DNA from: CAYUVA01 sp964448115 [NCBI: uncultured bacterium] | GTDB lineage: Bacteria > CAYUVA01 | Assembly: GCA_964448115.1 (NCBI GenBank) | Contig: CAYUVA010000015.1 | Coordinates: forward strand, 1-64,000 | Length of the DNA: 64,000 nt | Reading direction: 5' to 3' | Shown here: piece by piece, positions 1 to 9,124 of the stretch | How the letters are laid out: the number at the start of each line of letters is the position of its first letter | How positions within the stretch are numbered: the stretch's first letter is position 1 | The notes under the pieces: generated by a model | What the model was told of the DNA's origin: nothing | Database searches by the model: none | The model's input: the letters and a program-made list of their open reading frames with translations, nothing else | Made by a program: the position numbers and the translations under genes

Positions 1-60
1 CGGGTGTTATAAAAAGGGGCGAGCCGATATTTTTACCCCATCCGCTGGATTAGGTAAGCT

Positions 61-738
61 CTATGGCTCGTTCATGCAACACCTGAAGCCGGTGTCGGGT
101 CTTTGCTGATCAGCCGGCTGCCAAAGAAACTGGCTGCACTGCAATCCATAGGAGCCAAACTCGAACGATCCGCCACAGACTCGTGCACTTCCACCGCTCA
201 AGTTGGCAACAAATTCCCAGACATTGCCGCTCATATCGTAGATGCCATAAGGGCTGACGCATTGATCGAAGTGTCCGCTGGGAGCGATAGCGCCATAACC
301 GGCATCAACTCCATTGCAGACGGTCGCACGATAGGCATTACCATAAGGGTAGGTCAATCCGCCGGGTCCACCGCATCCCTGTTGCCACTCGTAATGGTCG
401 CAGAAGCGTTTTCCAAGCCCTTCGCAGACTGCATTTGCCTCGTACCAGGTCATATATATCATGGGCATCTGCCCGGCAATGTTGGGATACTCGTATATAT
501 CCATGCAGATACCTAACTCCGGTATATACGCCATATCTTGGGGGCAGTTCGATTGCGGCGTTGGTGTCGCGGTTGCCTGAGCTGAGGGGGTCGGCGTCGG
601 TTCAGTGGGATTTGCTGTAGGGGTGGCAGTCGGTTGTGAGGGGATACTATCTCCCTTATCCCCCTCGCAGGCTACGAAGTGAAGCCCGCTGAGCAATAAG
701 ATAGCAATTATTGGCGATATCATAACCAGATATTTCAT
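61..738 (-). CDS. SUMF1/FGE-sulfatase-domain lipoprotein
   Basis: 225 residues. A hydrophobic N-terminus ends in a lipobox-like FVAC around residue 24, which suggests a lipid-anchored envelope protein. A Pro/Thr-rich spacer (about 33-62) follows, then a formylglycine-generating-enzyme-like domain (about 64-225). That fold is recognisable from MTWYEANAVC, KRFCDHYEWQ, MSGNVWEFV and the closing TGFRC. In this family the C-type-lectin-like fold often serves as a binding or scaffold domain, so sulfatase activation is not implied. The domain is short, so I infer a binding lipoprotein. An AAGGAG ribosome site (744-750) supports the start. The gene stands alone on this strand, divergent from the radical SAM gene. 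Confidence 0.8.
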   Translation of the reverse strand: MKYLVMISPIIAILLLSGLHFVACEGDKGDSIPSQPTATPTANPTEPTPTPSAQATATPTPQSNCPQDMAYIPELGICMDIYEYPNIAGQMPMIYMTWYEANAVCEGLGKRFCDHYEWQQGCGGPGGLTYPYGNAYRATVCNGVDAGYGAIAPSGHFDQCVSPYGIYDMSGNVWEFVANLSGGSARVCGGSFEFGSYGLQCSQFLWQPADQQRPDTGFRCCMNEP

Positions 739-800
739 CTTCAGCTCCTTGCTGATTTGGAGTATTCATCTAACCTTTGCATGCCTATGATATCAATCTT

Positions 801-829
801 TTGATCGTTTTATCAAGTCCAAGTATGAT
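801..829 (+). promoter_or_regulatory. Candidate sigma70-type promoter for the radical SAM/TPR gene
   Basis: TTGATC (801-806) and TATGAT (824-829) are separated by 17 bases, the ideal spacing for a vegetative promoter. Transcription would begin near 836, about 70 bases before the ATG at 907. This is pattern matching only. Confidence 0.45.
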
Positions 830-906
830 GCTGCTGTACCTTTGCTTGTGATGCTCTAAAAGATATCCTGTTGTCATTATTTAATCGAAGATTATACTTT
901 GTCATT

Positions 907-2550
907 ATGAAGGTATCGCTCATACTTTGCCCGGCGTGGTATCATCAGTCGGTAATCATAGCCATGCCAGCGCTTAGCGCATATTTAAGGGCATTTGGAT
1001 ACCAGGTCGATACTTGGGATCTTAACATCGAGTTCTTCCATTTTCTAAGCAGGGAACCTAAACAAACTAGAATATTCGATGACGAGCAGGCATGGGTATC
1101 CAAGAGAAAATATCAAGACCTGAAGAGTTTGGTTGAGCCTTTTCTTGCTCAAAAGGCTGAACAACTTGCTGCTACCGACTCAAAGCTTTTTGGCTTCACT
1201 TGCTTTAATATGAACCTTTATCCATCATTATCGCTTGCTCGCAAGATTAAGCTCATAAATCCGAACTGCAAGGTCATATTCGGAGGTCCCAGCGCACATC
1301 AACACAGCAAAGGAAATCAGATACTTGCAAGCGGACTTGTGGATGCTATCGTCAGCGGAGAGGGGGAGGCTGCACTGGTGGATATCCTCAAGCGGATCAA
1401 GAGCAGGCGGGGATTTGATGGATGTCCCGGCGTTTCATATATCGATGAGGGGAAGATAATCCACAACCCAGCAAGGGATCCCCTCGATCTCGATGAGCTA
1501 CCAGCTCCTGATTTCAGCAGCCTGGATCTTAGCCGTTACACGCTTGAGCATCTAATATTGCCAGTAGAGGGGAGTCGAGGATGCGTTGCCCGATGTACAT
1601 TTTGCTTTGAGAGAAAATTCTGGGCTGTCTATCGCTACCGGAGCCCCTCCAGGATAGTAAATATTATGGATGATCTCGCACAGCGATATAACCCGGATGG
1701 ATTTTACTTCACCGACTCGCTGATTAACGGAAACCTTGGCAACTTCAGGGAGCTTTGCCGGCTATTGGGTCAGGCTCAACGGCAGTATAATTGGACCGGC
1801 TATGCTCGCATACACCCATTGATGGGCGCAAAAGACCTGGAATCAGCCTTTTATGCGGGCTGTTACCGGCTGGAATACGGCGTCGAGAGCGGATCGCAAA
1901 GGATCTTAGACCTGATGAGGAAAAACTACAATCTCAGTGATGTATATAGAGTTATCGAAGATACATATCGAGCAGGAATCTTTGCTGAAATAAATCTTAT
2001 TACCGGCTATCCAGGAGAAACCATGTTAGACTTCTTGCGCACTCTTTTCATGGTGGTCAACCTGAGGAAAAGGATCACTATCCTTACCATAAGCCCACTT
2101 GGATTTCTCGAAGGGTCCGATCTGCATGATGAATGGAGGGATAATTTTGGTATGATAAGCACAGAGAACCTGCTTGAGACTGCAACCAATAGAGCTGTTA
2201 TGGCAAAGAGAGTGGTGAAGATGTTAGTACCAGACAAGATAAGTCTCTACGCTAAATTAAGATCCCAGGCAGATCGCCTGGCGAAAAATGGGGACTATGT
2301 TGGCTCAATTAAGGCTCTTGACCGCCTATTGAGAATAATCCCCTATCACCCGGATATTCTTTACCAACAGGCTTATAATTATATCATGCTAGGAAATTAC
2401 GATAAGGCAGATCAGCTCATGCGCCAAGAGCTTAGCAGCCAGTTCAGGAGAACTTATGTACTAAAAGAGATCGCAGAATTGCTCATCAGCAAGGGACAAG
2501 AGGATCGAGCCGAGAAGTATCTTTCAGCACTTGATGAAGGGGAGCCTTGA
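907..2550 (+). CDS. B12-binding-type radical SAM protein with C-terminal TPR
   Basis: 547 residues from the ATG at 907. A TTG at 871 is in frame, but neither start has a clear ribosome site and the conserved sequence begins at MKVSLILCP. The N-terminal third is a cobalamin-binding-like Rossmann domain (GGPSAHQH, then VSGEGEAAL). The radical SAM core carries C226-x3-C230-x2-C233, which should bind a 4Fe-4S cluster and cleave S-adenosylmethionine. GYARIHP and EYGVESGSQ are typical of the B12/radical SAM superfamily. The last ~90 residues form one or two TPR repeats (YVGSIKALDRLLRI, NYDKADQLM), which suggests a protein partner. The substrate is not predictable. It converges on the ABC transporter pair with four bases between stop codons. 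Confidence 0.85.
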   Translation: MKVSLILCPAWYHQSVIIAMPALSAYLRAFGYQVDTWDLNIEFFHFLSREPKQTRIFDDEQAWVSKRKYQDLKSLVEPFLAQKAEQLAATDSKLFGFTCFNMNLYPSLSLARKIKLINPNCKVIFGGPSAHQHSKGNQILASGLVDAIVSGEGEAALVDILKRIKSRRGFDGCPGVSYIDEGKIIHNPARDPLDLDELPAPDFSSLDLSRYTLEHLILPVEGSRGCVARCTFCFERKFWAVYRYRSPSRIVNIMDDLAQRYNPDGFYFTDSLINGNLGNFRELCRLLGQAQRQYNWTGYARIHPLMGAKDLESAFYAGCYRLEYGVESGSQRILDLMRKNYNLSDVYRVIEDTYRAGIFAEINLITGYPGETMLDFLRTLFMVVNLRKRITILTISPLGFLEGSDLHDEWRDNFGMISTENLLETATNRAVMAKRVVKMLVPDKISLYAKLRSQADRLAKNGDYVGSIKALDRLLRIIPYHPDILYQQAYNYIMLGNYDKADQLMRQELSSQFRRTYVLKEIAELLISKGQEDRAEKYLSALDEGEP

Positions 2551-2554
2551 ATGC

Positions 2555-3229
2555 TCAGTTGCTCTCGGAGACTATTCTTCCATCGAGCATCTGTAGGGTC
2601 CTTTTCGCATATCCAGCGGTAAAGCTATCATGAGTAACTATAATCAGTGTGCGCCGATGTTGCTCATTTAAGTCTTTAAGTAATTCCATGAGCTTGTAGG
2701 CATTCTCCCTATCTACATTGCCGGTCGGCTCATCGGCGAGTATGATCTCAGGGTCGTTTGCCAGGCTCCTTGCGATAGCCACCCTTTGTCTTTCGCCACC
2801 TGACAGCTTGCTCGGCACCTGGTGCATTCGATGCTCCATTCCTACTTGTTCAAGTAGCTGTGCAGCTCGTTGCCTGCGCTCAACAGGCGTTAGTTTTAAC
2901 TCGAACATCGGCAATTGGACATTCTCCATGGCAGTGAGGGTCGGCATTAGATAGAATGCCTGAAATATGAACCCGATGCTAAGTGCCCTAAAGCCTGCCT
3001 TATCCTTAAGATCGTTCAGGCTTTGTCCCTTGAACAGAATATCGCCCGAAGTCGGAGTATCGAGCACTCCAATGAGGTTAAGCAGGCTCGACTTACCAGA
3101 GCCGCTCGGTCCCATAATCGCGATGAATTCCCCTTGCCTAACATTGAAGGATACCCCGTTCAATGCCTTAATCAAGCCACCTTCGTATTCCTTGACCAGG
3201 TTGATGACCTCAATGATGTTATCACTCAT
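2555..3229 (-). CDS. ABC transporter ATP-binding protein (LolD/MacB type)
   Basis: 224 residues, the usual length for LolD/MacB/FtsE-type ATPases. Walker A is GPSGSGKSS (about 40-48), the Q-loop lies in FIFQAF, the signature is LSGGERQRVA and Walker B is IILADEPT followed by GNVD. This family drives lipoprotein release or export of peptides and macrolides through a mechanotransmission cycle, without passing substrate through a membrane channel. The start overlaps the permease stop by eight bases, so the two are co-translated as one transporter. LolD-like lipoprotein trafficking and a MacB-like exporter cannot be told apart without a membrane-fusion partner, and none is nearby. Confidence 0.92.
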   Translation of the reverse strand: MSDNIIEVINLVKEYEGGLIKALNGVSFNVRQGEFIAIMGPSGSGKSSLLNLIGVLDTPTSGDILFKGQSLNDLKDKAGFRALSIGFIFQAFYLMPTLTAMENVQLPMFELKLTPVERRQRAAQLLEQVGMEHRMHQVPSKLSGGERQRVAIARSLANDPEIILADEPTGNVDRENAYKLMELLKDLNEQHRRTLIIVTHDSFTAGYAKRTLQMLDGRIVSESN

Positions 3230-4334
3230 GGCGAATAGCCTCCATCGGTGATATGGAAGCCCCCCAGGCAGCAGGGTATATAGCTCCTAGAAAGCCAAGG
3301 CTGACTGCAACCGCAAAGGCTTTAATAAATAACAATAAGCCGAAGTCCGCATAGAGCATTCCCTTAACATTGGGCAGGGCGTTGATCACATTCACCGCCA
3401 ACAGTCCAAGCAGGGAACCGCATATCCATCCGATCACCGAGATAATGAGCGATTCTGCCATTATCATGCGCAGGATACGAGTTTTCCGCCAGCCGAGAGC
3501 CTTGAGAATGCCTATCTCTCTAGTGCGCTCGAATACCGACATGAACATAGTGTTCATTACTCCGATAGCACCCACGATCAGTGCGAGAATTGATGTACCC
3601 CATGCTGTGGCGCGGGCGATCTTGACGCCGTCGTTGGTTCGAACCGTCTCTTCAACACCCATGGCTATTATATTGGGATAACGAGAGTGGATCTGTGCGA
3701 TCACATCATCAACTTTGGTGGGATCCTGAAGCCTGATGTTGTAAGCTGTAACCACGCCTTGTCGGCTCATAATATTTTGTAGAGCCTTCAATGGCATAAT
3801 AGCTCCGCTATTTTCCACAAAATTCCCCGCATCATAAACACCTGTTATATCGAAGACATCTGCCTCCATATCAACATAGTCGCCAACATCCTTTTTGAGA
3901 TAATCAGCAAGCCCAGTGCCTAACATTATGGTGTTCTTGTTGAGATCAGGCTCGAATCTCCCGCGCAGTATCTCCACATGATCCATAACAAATGTGCCTG
4001 CCTCGAAGCCATAGATGATAGTCATCGGTTTATCATCCACGGTTGTCATATCGACTAAGGTACCAGCTACTGCCTCAACATGGGGCAGTTTTTCCACCTC
4101 CTTCATCATATTCTCATCGAGGACGCTAAGGAAAATATCGGATGCATGTCGCTTCAGGCAGGTGATGTGCGTGCCCCTGGTTTCGAGCATATCGACCCAG
4201 GTTGCCACGAATCCCTGGGAGATGGATACCAGTGAAACCACAGCCGCGATGCCGATAGTGATGCCTATGATGGTCAGGATGCTGCGAGTTTTTCTTCTGA
4301 ATATGTTGCGGATAATGATGCTAAAAAACAGCAT
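3222..4334 (-). CDS. ABC transporter permease, FtsX/MacB family
   Basis: 370 residues with the MacB/FtsX layout: one N-terminal membrane helix preceded by the basic IIRNIFRRKTRS motif, then a large periplasmic MacB-PCD-like domain (about 45-245). Three C-terminal helices follow (about 250-365), with the characteristic FERTREIGILKALGWRK coupling segment between the first two. It forms the membrane part of the transporter with the overlapping ATPase. The substrate is unknown. The short length and lack of a partner fit either a Lol-type or an efflux-type system. Confidence 0.9.
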   Translation of the reverse strand: MLFFSIIIRNIFRRKTRSILTIIGITIGIAAVVSLVSISQGFVATWVDMLETRGTHITCLKRHASDIFLSVLDENMMKEVEKLPHVEAVAGTLVDMTTVDDKPMTIIYGFEAGTFVMDHVEILRGRFEPDLNKNTIMLGTGLADYLKKDVGDYVDMEADVFDITGVYDAGNFVENSGAIMPLKALQNIMSRQGVVTAYNIRLQDPTKVDDVIAQIHSRYPNIIAMGVEETVRTNDGVKIARATAWGTSILALIVGAIGVMNTMFMSVFERTREIGILKALGWRKTRILRMIMAESLIISVIGWICGSLLGLLAVNVINALPNVKGMLYADFGLLLFIKAFAVAVSLGFLGAIYPAAWGASISPMEAIRHE

Positions 4335-4407
4335 GAATAGCCTACTTGTGGTTGAGCAAAGCCTTAGTTCTATCAGCCATCAATCCCCATCGATGAACTG
4401 ATCGCAA

Positions 4408-5808
4408 TCAATCAACAACCTTTCGTTTCCAGCGCGTGCCATCCTTGGTATCTTCCAGTAGGATCCCCATTTCCTTGAGTTTATCTCTTATGCGGTCTGC
4501 GGCGGCAAAGTCCCTGTTCTTGCGTGCCTGTTCCCTTTGTTTAATCATCGCTTCAATATCTTCATCAAGGACCTCTTCATCGAATCTCATTACCGCCAGG
4601 ACACTATCTATCTCCTGAAGGAACCCTAAGATCGCATCCGTGTCATCAAGCGACAACGCATCGTGATCTATAAGGTCATTCACCGTTCTTACGAACTCGA
4701 ACAAACATCCCAATCCACCGGAGACATTCAGGTCATCATCCATCTGCTCGATAAAGCCATTCCTGGTCTCATCGATGATTCTCATAATATCGGACCGGGT
4801 AGTATCGCCCCCCTTCTTATAATCCTTCAATCGCAGAACAAAGTCATCCAACCTTTTCAGTGCCTCGCTGCAATGTCGCAGGGTCTGTGTTGAGTAGTTC
4901 AGGGGTTTCCTATAGTGCGAAGATATGAAAAAATAACGCAGGGTACGAGGTTCTATGCCTTGTTCAAGAAGCTCGCGCAGAGTAAAAATATTGCCCAGCG
5001 ACTTGGACATCTTTTCGGTATCTATGGATAGAAATTCATTGTGCAACCAGTATCGCACAAATGGCTTTCCCGTGGCAGCCTCGCTTTGGGCTATCTCGTT
5101 TTCGTGATGCGGAAATATCAGGTCTTTACCTCCGGTATGAATGTCAAAGGTCTGGCCGAGGTAGTACATGCTCATCGCTGAGCACTCCAGGTGCCAGCCA
5201 GGTCTCCCCTTACCGAACTTGCTATCCCAGTAAGGCTCGCCCTTTTTGGCAGCCTTCCAGAGCACGAAATCGCGGGGATTTTCCTTGGAATATTCATCTA
5301 CTTCATACCTGGCGCCAAGGACGAGCTTAGACTTGTTTATCTTGGACAACCTGCCGTATTTATCGAAGCGCTCTATGGAGAAGTAAGTGGAGCCATCCTT
5401 TTGATATGTATAGCCTTTCTCGGAAAGGCGCTCGATGAGATCGAGCATCTGCTCGATGTGCTCGGTCGCTCTCGGATAGTGCTCGAAGCGCTCTATATTG
5501 AGCATACTGATCTCCTCGAAAAAGGAGTCTATATAGCGCTCGGTCAACTCACCTAGCGAGATGCCCTCTTGGTTCGATCTTTTTATGGTCTTGTCATCCA
5601 CATCGGTAAGATTCATTACATGGATCACCTTGAATCCACGATACTTGAGGTATCTTCGCAGCAGGTCGGCGAAGATAAATGCCCTGAAGTTACCGATGTG
5701 TGGGTGATCATAAACCGTTGGTCCACAGGTGTAGATGCGCACAACCCCAGGCTGCAGGGGCTCGAATATCTCCACCATCTTGGTCAATGTATTGTATAAT
5801 CTAAGCAT
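4408..5808 (-). CDS. cysS: Cysteinyl-tRNA synthetase
   Basis: 466 residues, full length for the bacterial enzyme that charges tRNA-Cys. Class I signatures are present: the HIGH motif as HIGN (37-40) and KMSKS (near residue 270, within TEKMSKSLGN). The cysteine-discriminating zinc site is visible as C28 (TCGPTVYD), the Cys of HLECSAMSM, and the His/Glu of FPHHENEIAQSE. The C-terminal DALR helical domain and a lysine-rich tail are intact. It stands alone in the cytosol-protein set of this strand, 73 bases upstream of the ABC pair. No T-box-like leader is evident in the short upstream gap. Confidence 0.97.
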   Translation of the reverse strand: MLRLYNTLTKMVEIFEPLQPGVVRIYTCGPTVYDHPHIGNFRAFIFADLLRRYLKYRGFKVIHVMNLTDVDDKTIKRSNQEGISLGELTERYIDSFFEEISMLNIERFEHYPRATEHIEQMLDLIERLSEKGYTYQKDGSTYFSIERFDKYGRLSKINKSKLVLGARYEVDEYSKENPRDFVLWKAAKKGEPYWDSKFGKGRPGWHLECSAMSMYYLGQTFDIHTGGKDLIFPHHENEIAQSEAATGKPFVRYWLHNEFLSIDTEKMSKSLGNIFTLRELLEQGIEPRTLRYFFISSHYRKPLNYSTQTLRHCSEALKRLDDFVLRLKDYKKGGDTTRSDIMRIIDETRNGFIEQMDDDLNVSGGLGCLFEFVRTVNDLIDHDALSLDDTDAILGFLQEIDSVLAVMRFDEEVLDEDIEAMIKQREQARKNRDFAAADRIRDKLKEMGILLEDTKDGTRWKRKVVD

Positions 5809-5921
5809 AACCTGTTACCTCGATCATCAAGGTATCTTACCCTAATCCCGCTTCAATTCCAAGTTCATTGGCAGCTTCTTACATGCTTACATGGAGATGG
5901 TGGGGATCATTCTACAGGAAA

Positions 5922-5985
5922 ACTCGATAAATTAGTGAATGCCAAAGACTCGATAAATGAATATGAAAACGATAAAATATCGAGT
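5922..5985 (+). promoter_or_regulatory. Repeated ACTCGATA elements upstream of the DnaE2-like gene
   Basis: ACTCGATAAAT occurs twice as a direct repeat (5922-5932 and 5948-5958, 26 bases start to start). An inverted copy, ATATCGAGT, lies at 5977-5985. CGATA-aaa-TATCG (5970-5982) is a perfect short inverted repeat. All lie within 80 bases of the ATG at 6001. They could bind a repressor, possibly LexA, but the arms differ from the palindrome before lexA (ACACTA-N11-TAGTGT). No clean -35/-10 pair was found here. Confidence 0.4.
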
Positions 5986-6000
5986 GAATCAGGGTAGCAA

Positions 6001-9000
6001 ATGAGCTTCGTGCATCTTAACATAAAATCGAATTACTCGATGTTATGGGGAGCATCCTTTATCGACCAGATATGCCGTAAAGTAAAAGATATGGGCATGA
6101 ATGCGCTAGCTCTCACGGACAGAAACAACCTCTATGCTTTGTACACCTTCCTTGAGCGAGCCAAAGAAAACCAACTAAAGGCGATCATTGGTGCTGAGGT
6201 AACAACTCGAAACCATCGAGTAATAGTATTAGTCAAAGACTCGATCGGCTACAGCAATCTGTGCAATATCATTACCAGGCGAAACCTTGATCCGATACTT
6301 AATAATGAAAGGATTGAGATTCTAACCGATGATATGAGGTGGGATTGCAACTACGGCACAGAGGAATTCTGTATTGATTATGCCAAGTCTGTTTCCAAAG
6401 ATTCTGAGCTACCATCAGGGTTAGAGTTGCAAACACTCACTCAGATGTTGATAGAGCATCAGGATGGCACGGTGATCCTTACTGATTCCATTGAGTTGCT
6501 TAAGAGACTTAAAGGCAAGGTAGAACATTTGTTTGCGGAGGTTAAGTGCTCGGTTAACAAGATCCTGTTTGATGCAAGGAAGCAAGGATTCCCTATCGTT
6601 GCTACGAACGATGTAACCTTTTGCTCGGTAGATGATTACCCTGTGCATAGGCTATTGCGTGCCATAGATAAAAATTCGACCTTATCAAATCTCGCTGATA
6701 CTGACCTGGTTTCCACTAAAAACTACCTGAAATCTCCAGAAGAGATGAAGCGAATATTTTGCTCGTTTCCCGAAGCCTTGGAAAACACGGTCAAAATCGC
6801 TGAAATGTGCAATTATGAAGGTCCCTATCACCAGAATGTCTTTATAGGATACCAGACCCCTGATAAATCCAGTCCCATTGACTATCTCCGACATGAGGCT
6901 TACAAGGGAGCGAAGATACGATATCCAGTAATCGATAGCCGTGTAAGGGATCGCATGGAATATGAGCTTTCCTTAATAGAGCAGAAAGGTTTTGCAGCTT
7001 ACTTCCTTATCGTAGCTGATATCGTAAAACAAAGTTCTCGCACCTGTGGCAGGGGTTCCGGGGCTGCCAGCTTGGTCTCATATTGCCTGAATATCACAAA
7101 TGTCGATCCTATAAAGCACAAGCTTTTCTTTGAACGCTTTCTTAATCCAGAAAGGAAAGATCCACCGGACATGGACATCGACTTCGCCTGGGATGAAAGG
7201 GACAAGATTATCGAGTATGTCTTTAGAAAATATGGCGGGCAACGAAGTGCCATGATCGCAACACATATACATTTCAAACCCAGGGGAGCTATCAGGGAAA
7301 CAGCAAAAGTCTATGGCGTCCCGGAAAGAGAGATAAGCAAGGTTACCAAGCACATTCCATGGTTCTGGTCAACAGAAACCGATGGAGACCTATACACCTG
7401 TCTCAGCTCATTGCCCAGGATGCGCAATGTAGATCTCTCACCACCCTGGCAGGAGATAATGAATTATGCTCAAAGAATAATCGGATTCCCCAGACACATG
7501 TCAGTGCATTGCGGCGGAATTGTTGTTACCCCCAAACCGCTTAGCAGTTATGTTCCTTTGGAACCCGCGCCAAAGGGTGTGAACATTATTCAGTGGGAAA
7601 AGGATGCAGCAGAGAGGTTTGGTTTGGTCAAGATTGACTTGTTGGGCAATCGTTCACTTGCGGTGATACGCGATGCCTTAGAGATGATCAAGAATAACTA
7701 CCGTACCGAGATCGATACTCAAAAATGGGATCCCGAAAATGATCCTAAAACCAAGGAATTACTCGCAAAAGGGCAATCTATGGGAGTTTTCTATGTCGAG
7801 TCTCCGGCTATGCGACAATTACAAATGAAGACAGGCAAGGGAGATTTCGAGCACCTGGTCATCAACAGTTCCATCATCCGTCCAGCAGCCAACCGCTATA
7901 TCCGTGAATATGTACGCAGACTGAAAGGGGGGCAATATGATCCTTTGCATCCGCTACTTGAAAATGAACTCAAGGAGACTTACGGGATAATGGTTTACCA
8001 GGAGGATGTCTCCAAGGCGGCTATGGCTCTCGCAGGATTCAGCTCATCGGATGGGGATGGATTGCGTAAGATAATGTCAAAAAAGGATAGGGAGCGGAGG
8101 TTGGAGCAATACAAGCAGAAGTTCTATGATGGCGCTGCCAGGCGGGGCATCCTCATTGATACCATACACAAGATATGGGATATGATCATGAGTTTCCAGG
8201 GCTACAGCTTCTGCAAACCGCACTCGGCTTCTTATGCCAAGGTGAGCTACCAGTCCGCTTATATAAAGGCTCATTATCCCGCGGAGTTCATCGCTGCGGT
8301 GATTAGTAACCAGGGAGGATATTACTCTCCCTTTGCATATATCTCCGAGGCGAGAAGGATGGGAATAGAAATACTCCCTGTTGATGTCAACTACAGTGAT
8401 TACAAGTACAAGGGCAAGTACAAGAAACTCAGGGTCGGGTTAATGCAGGTAAAGGGGCTGTCCATGAAAGCCAAGGAGATCATCCCTAAAGAGAGGGAAA
8501 AAAATGGTCTTTATAGTAGTTTGGAGGACTTCGCTCAGCGTACCAGGCTTGAGCCCAAGGATATGGAGCTTTTAATAACAATAGGCGCATTGGGAAGCAT
8601 CAGCAACCGAAAGACGAGGCCACAAATTCTCTGGGAATACCTGGCGAAATTCGGAAAGAACCACAAATACACCAAGGGAATCAGCATATTCGACCCCCCT
8701 GAGATCCAGGCTCCAGATCTGCCCGAGTACTCTGAAATGGAAAGATTGCGTCGCGAGTTTATTACTCTCGGATTCTTAACTTCGAGGCATCCTTTGACCC
8801 TATTTAAAAGCAAATTGAAAGGGATAAATCTTGTTCAAGCCAAGGAATTGCATCGTTATGTGGGCAGAAGGATTACACTGCTCGGTTGGCTGGTTACCGG
8901 CAAGGTGGTAACTACTAAGGATAAGGAGCCGATGGAGTTCGTCAGCTTCGAGGACACTACCGATATCTTCGAGACGGTTTTTTTTCCAAAGGTGTATCAA

Positions 9001-9108
9001 GCCTTCTGCCATATTCTCCAATACCAGTATCCCTATATAATCAAAGGGTTGGTTGAGCAGGATTTCGGCGCCATTAGCGTAACTGTAGAGGAAATAAGGC
9101 TCCTTTAG
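6001..9108 (+). CDS. dnaE2: DNA polymerase III alpha subunit, DnaE2-like (error-prone type)
   Basis: 1035 residues, close to DnaE2 (about 1050) and shorter than replicative DnaE1 (about 1160). The N-terminal PHP domain begins HLNIKSNYSMLWGA and continues with LALTDRNNLY. The C-family palm carries PDMDIDF (about 390-396) with catalytic aspartates, and a later KIDLLGNRSL. A helix-hairpin-helix region and an OB fold (GRRITLLGWLV) close the protein. The neighbours matter: lexA and a catalytically dead Y-family protein lie immediately downstream in the opposite direction, which is the gene company of the SOS mutasome. I infer damage-induced translesion synthesis. A role as sole replicase cannot be excluded, because other dnaE genes lie outside this window. 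The ribosome site is weak (AGGGT). Confidence 0.88.
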   Translation: MSFVHLNIKSNYSMLWGASFIDQICRKVKDMGMNALALTDRNNLYALYTFLERAKENQLKAIIGAEVTTRNHRVIVLVKDSIGYSNLCNIITRRNLDPILNNERIEILTDDMRWDCNYGTEEFCIDYAKSVSKDSELPSGLELQTLTQMLIEHQDGTVILTDSIELLKRLKGKVEHLFAEVKCSVNKILFDARKQGFPIVATNDVTFCSVDDYPVHRLLRAIDKNSTLSNLADTDLVSTKNYLKSPEEMKRIFCSFPEALENTVKIAEMCNYEGPYHQNVFIGYQTPDKSSPIDYLRHEAYKGAKIRYPVIDSRVRDRMEYELSLIEQKGFAAYFLIVADIVKQSSRTCGRGSGAASLVSYCLNITNVDPIKHKLFFERFLNPERKDPPDMDIDFAWDERDKIIEYVFRKYGGQRSAMIATHIHFKPRGAIRETAKVYGVPEREISKVTKHIPWFWSTETDGDLYTCLSSLPRMRNVDLSPPWQEIMNYAQRIIGFPRHMSVHCGGIVVTPKPLSSYVPLEPAPKGVNIIQWEKDAAERFGLVKIDLLGNRSLAVIRDALEMIKNNYRTEIDTQKWDPENDPKTKELLAKGQSMGVFYVESPAMRQLQMKTGKGDFEHLVINSSIIRPAANRYIREYVRRLKGGQYDPLHPLLENELKETYGIMVYQEDVSKAAMALAGFSSSDGDGLRKIMSKKDRERRLEQYKQKFYDGAARRGILIDTIHKIWDMIMSFQGYSFCKPHSASYAKVSYQSAYIKAHYPAEFIAAVISNQGGYYSPFAYISEARRMGIEILPVDVNYSDYKYKGKYKKLRVGLMQVKGLSMKAKEIIPKEREKNGLYSSLEDFAQRTRLEPKDMELLITIGALGSISNRKTRPQILWEYLAKFGKNHKYTKGISIFDPPEIQAPDLPEYSEMERLRREFITLGFLTSRHPLTLFKSKLKGINLVQAKELHRYVGRRITLLGWLVTGKVVTTKDKEPMEFVSFEDTTDIFETVFFPKVYQAFCHILQYQYPYIIKGLVEQDFGAISVTVEEIRLL

Positions 9109-9124
9109 CATTACCATTGCGCTT

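Noticed and set aside
1-60. Terminator downstream of the SUMF1-type gene
   Set aside because: A GGGGC...ACCCC pairing with T-rich sequence is suggestive, but the stem has only four to five pairs and a long loop.
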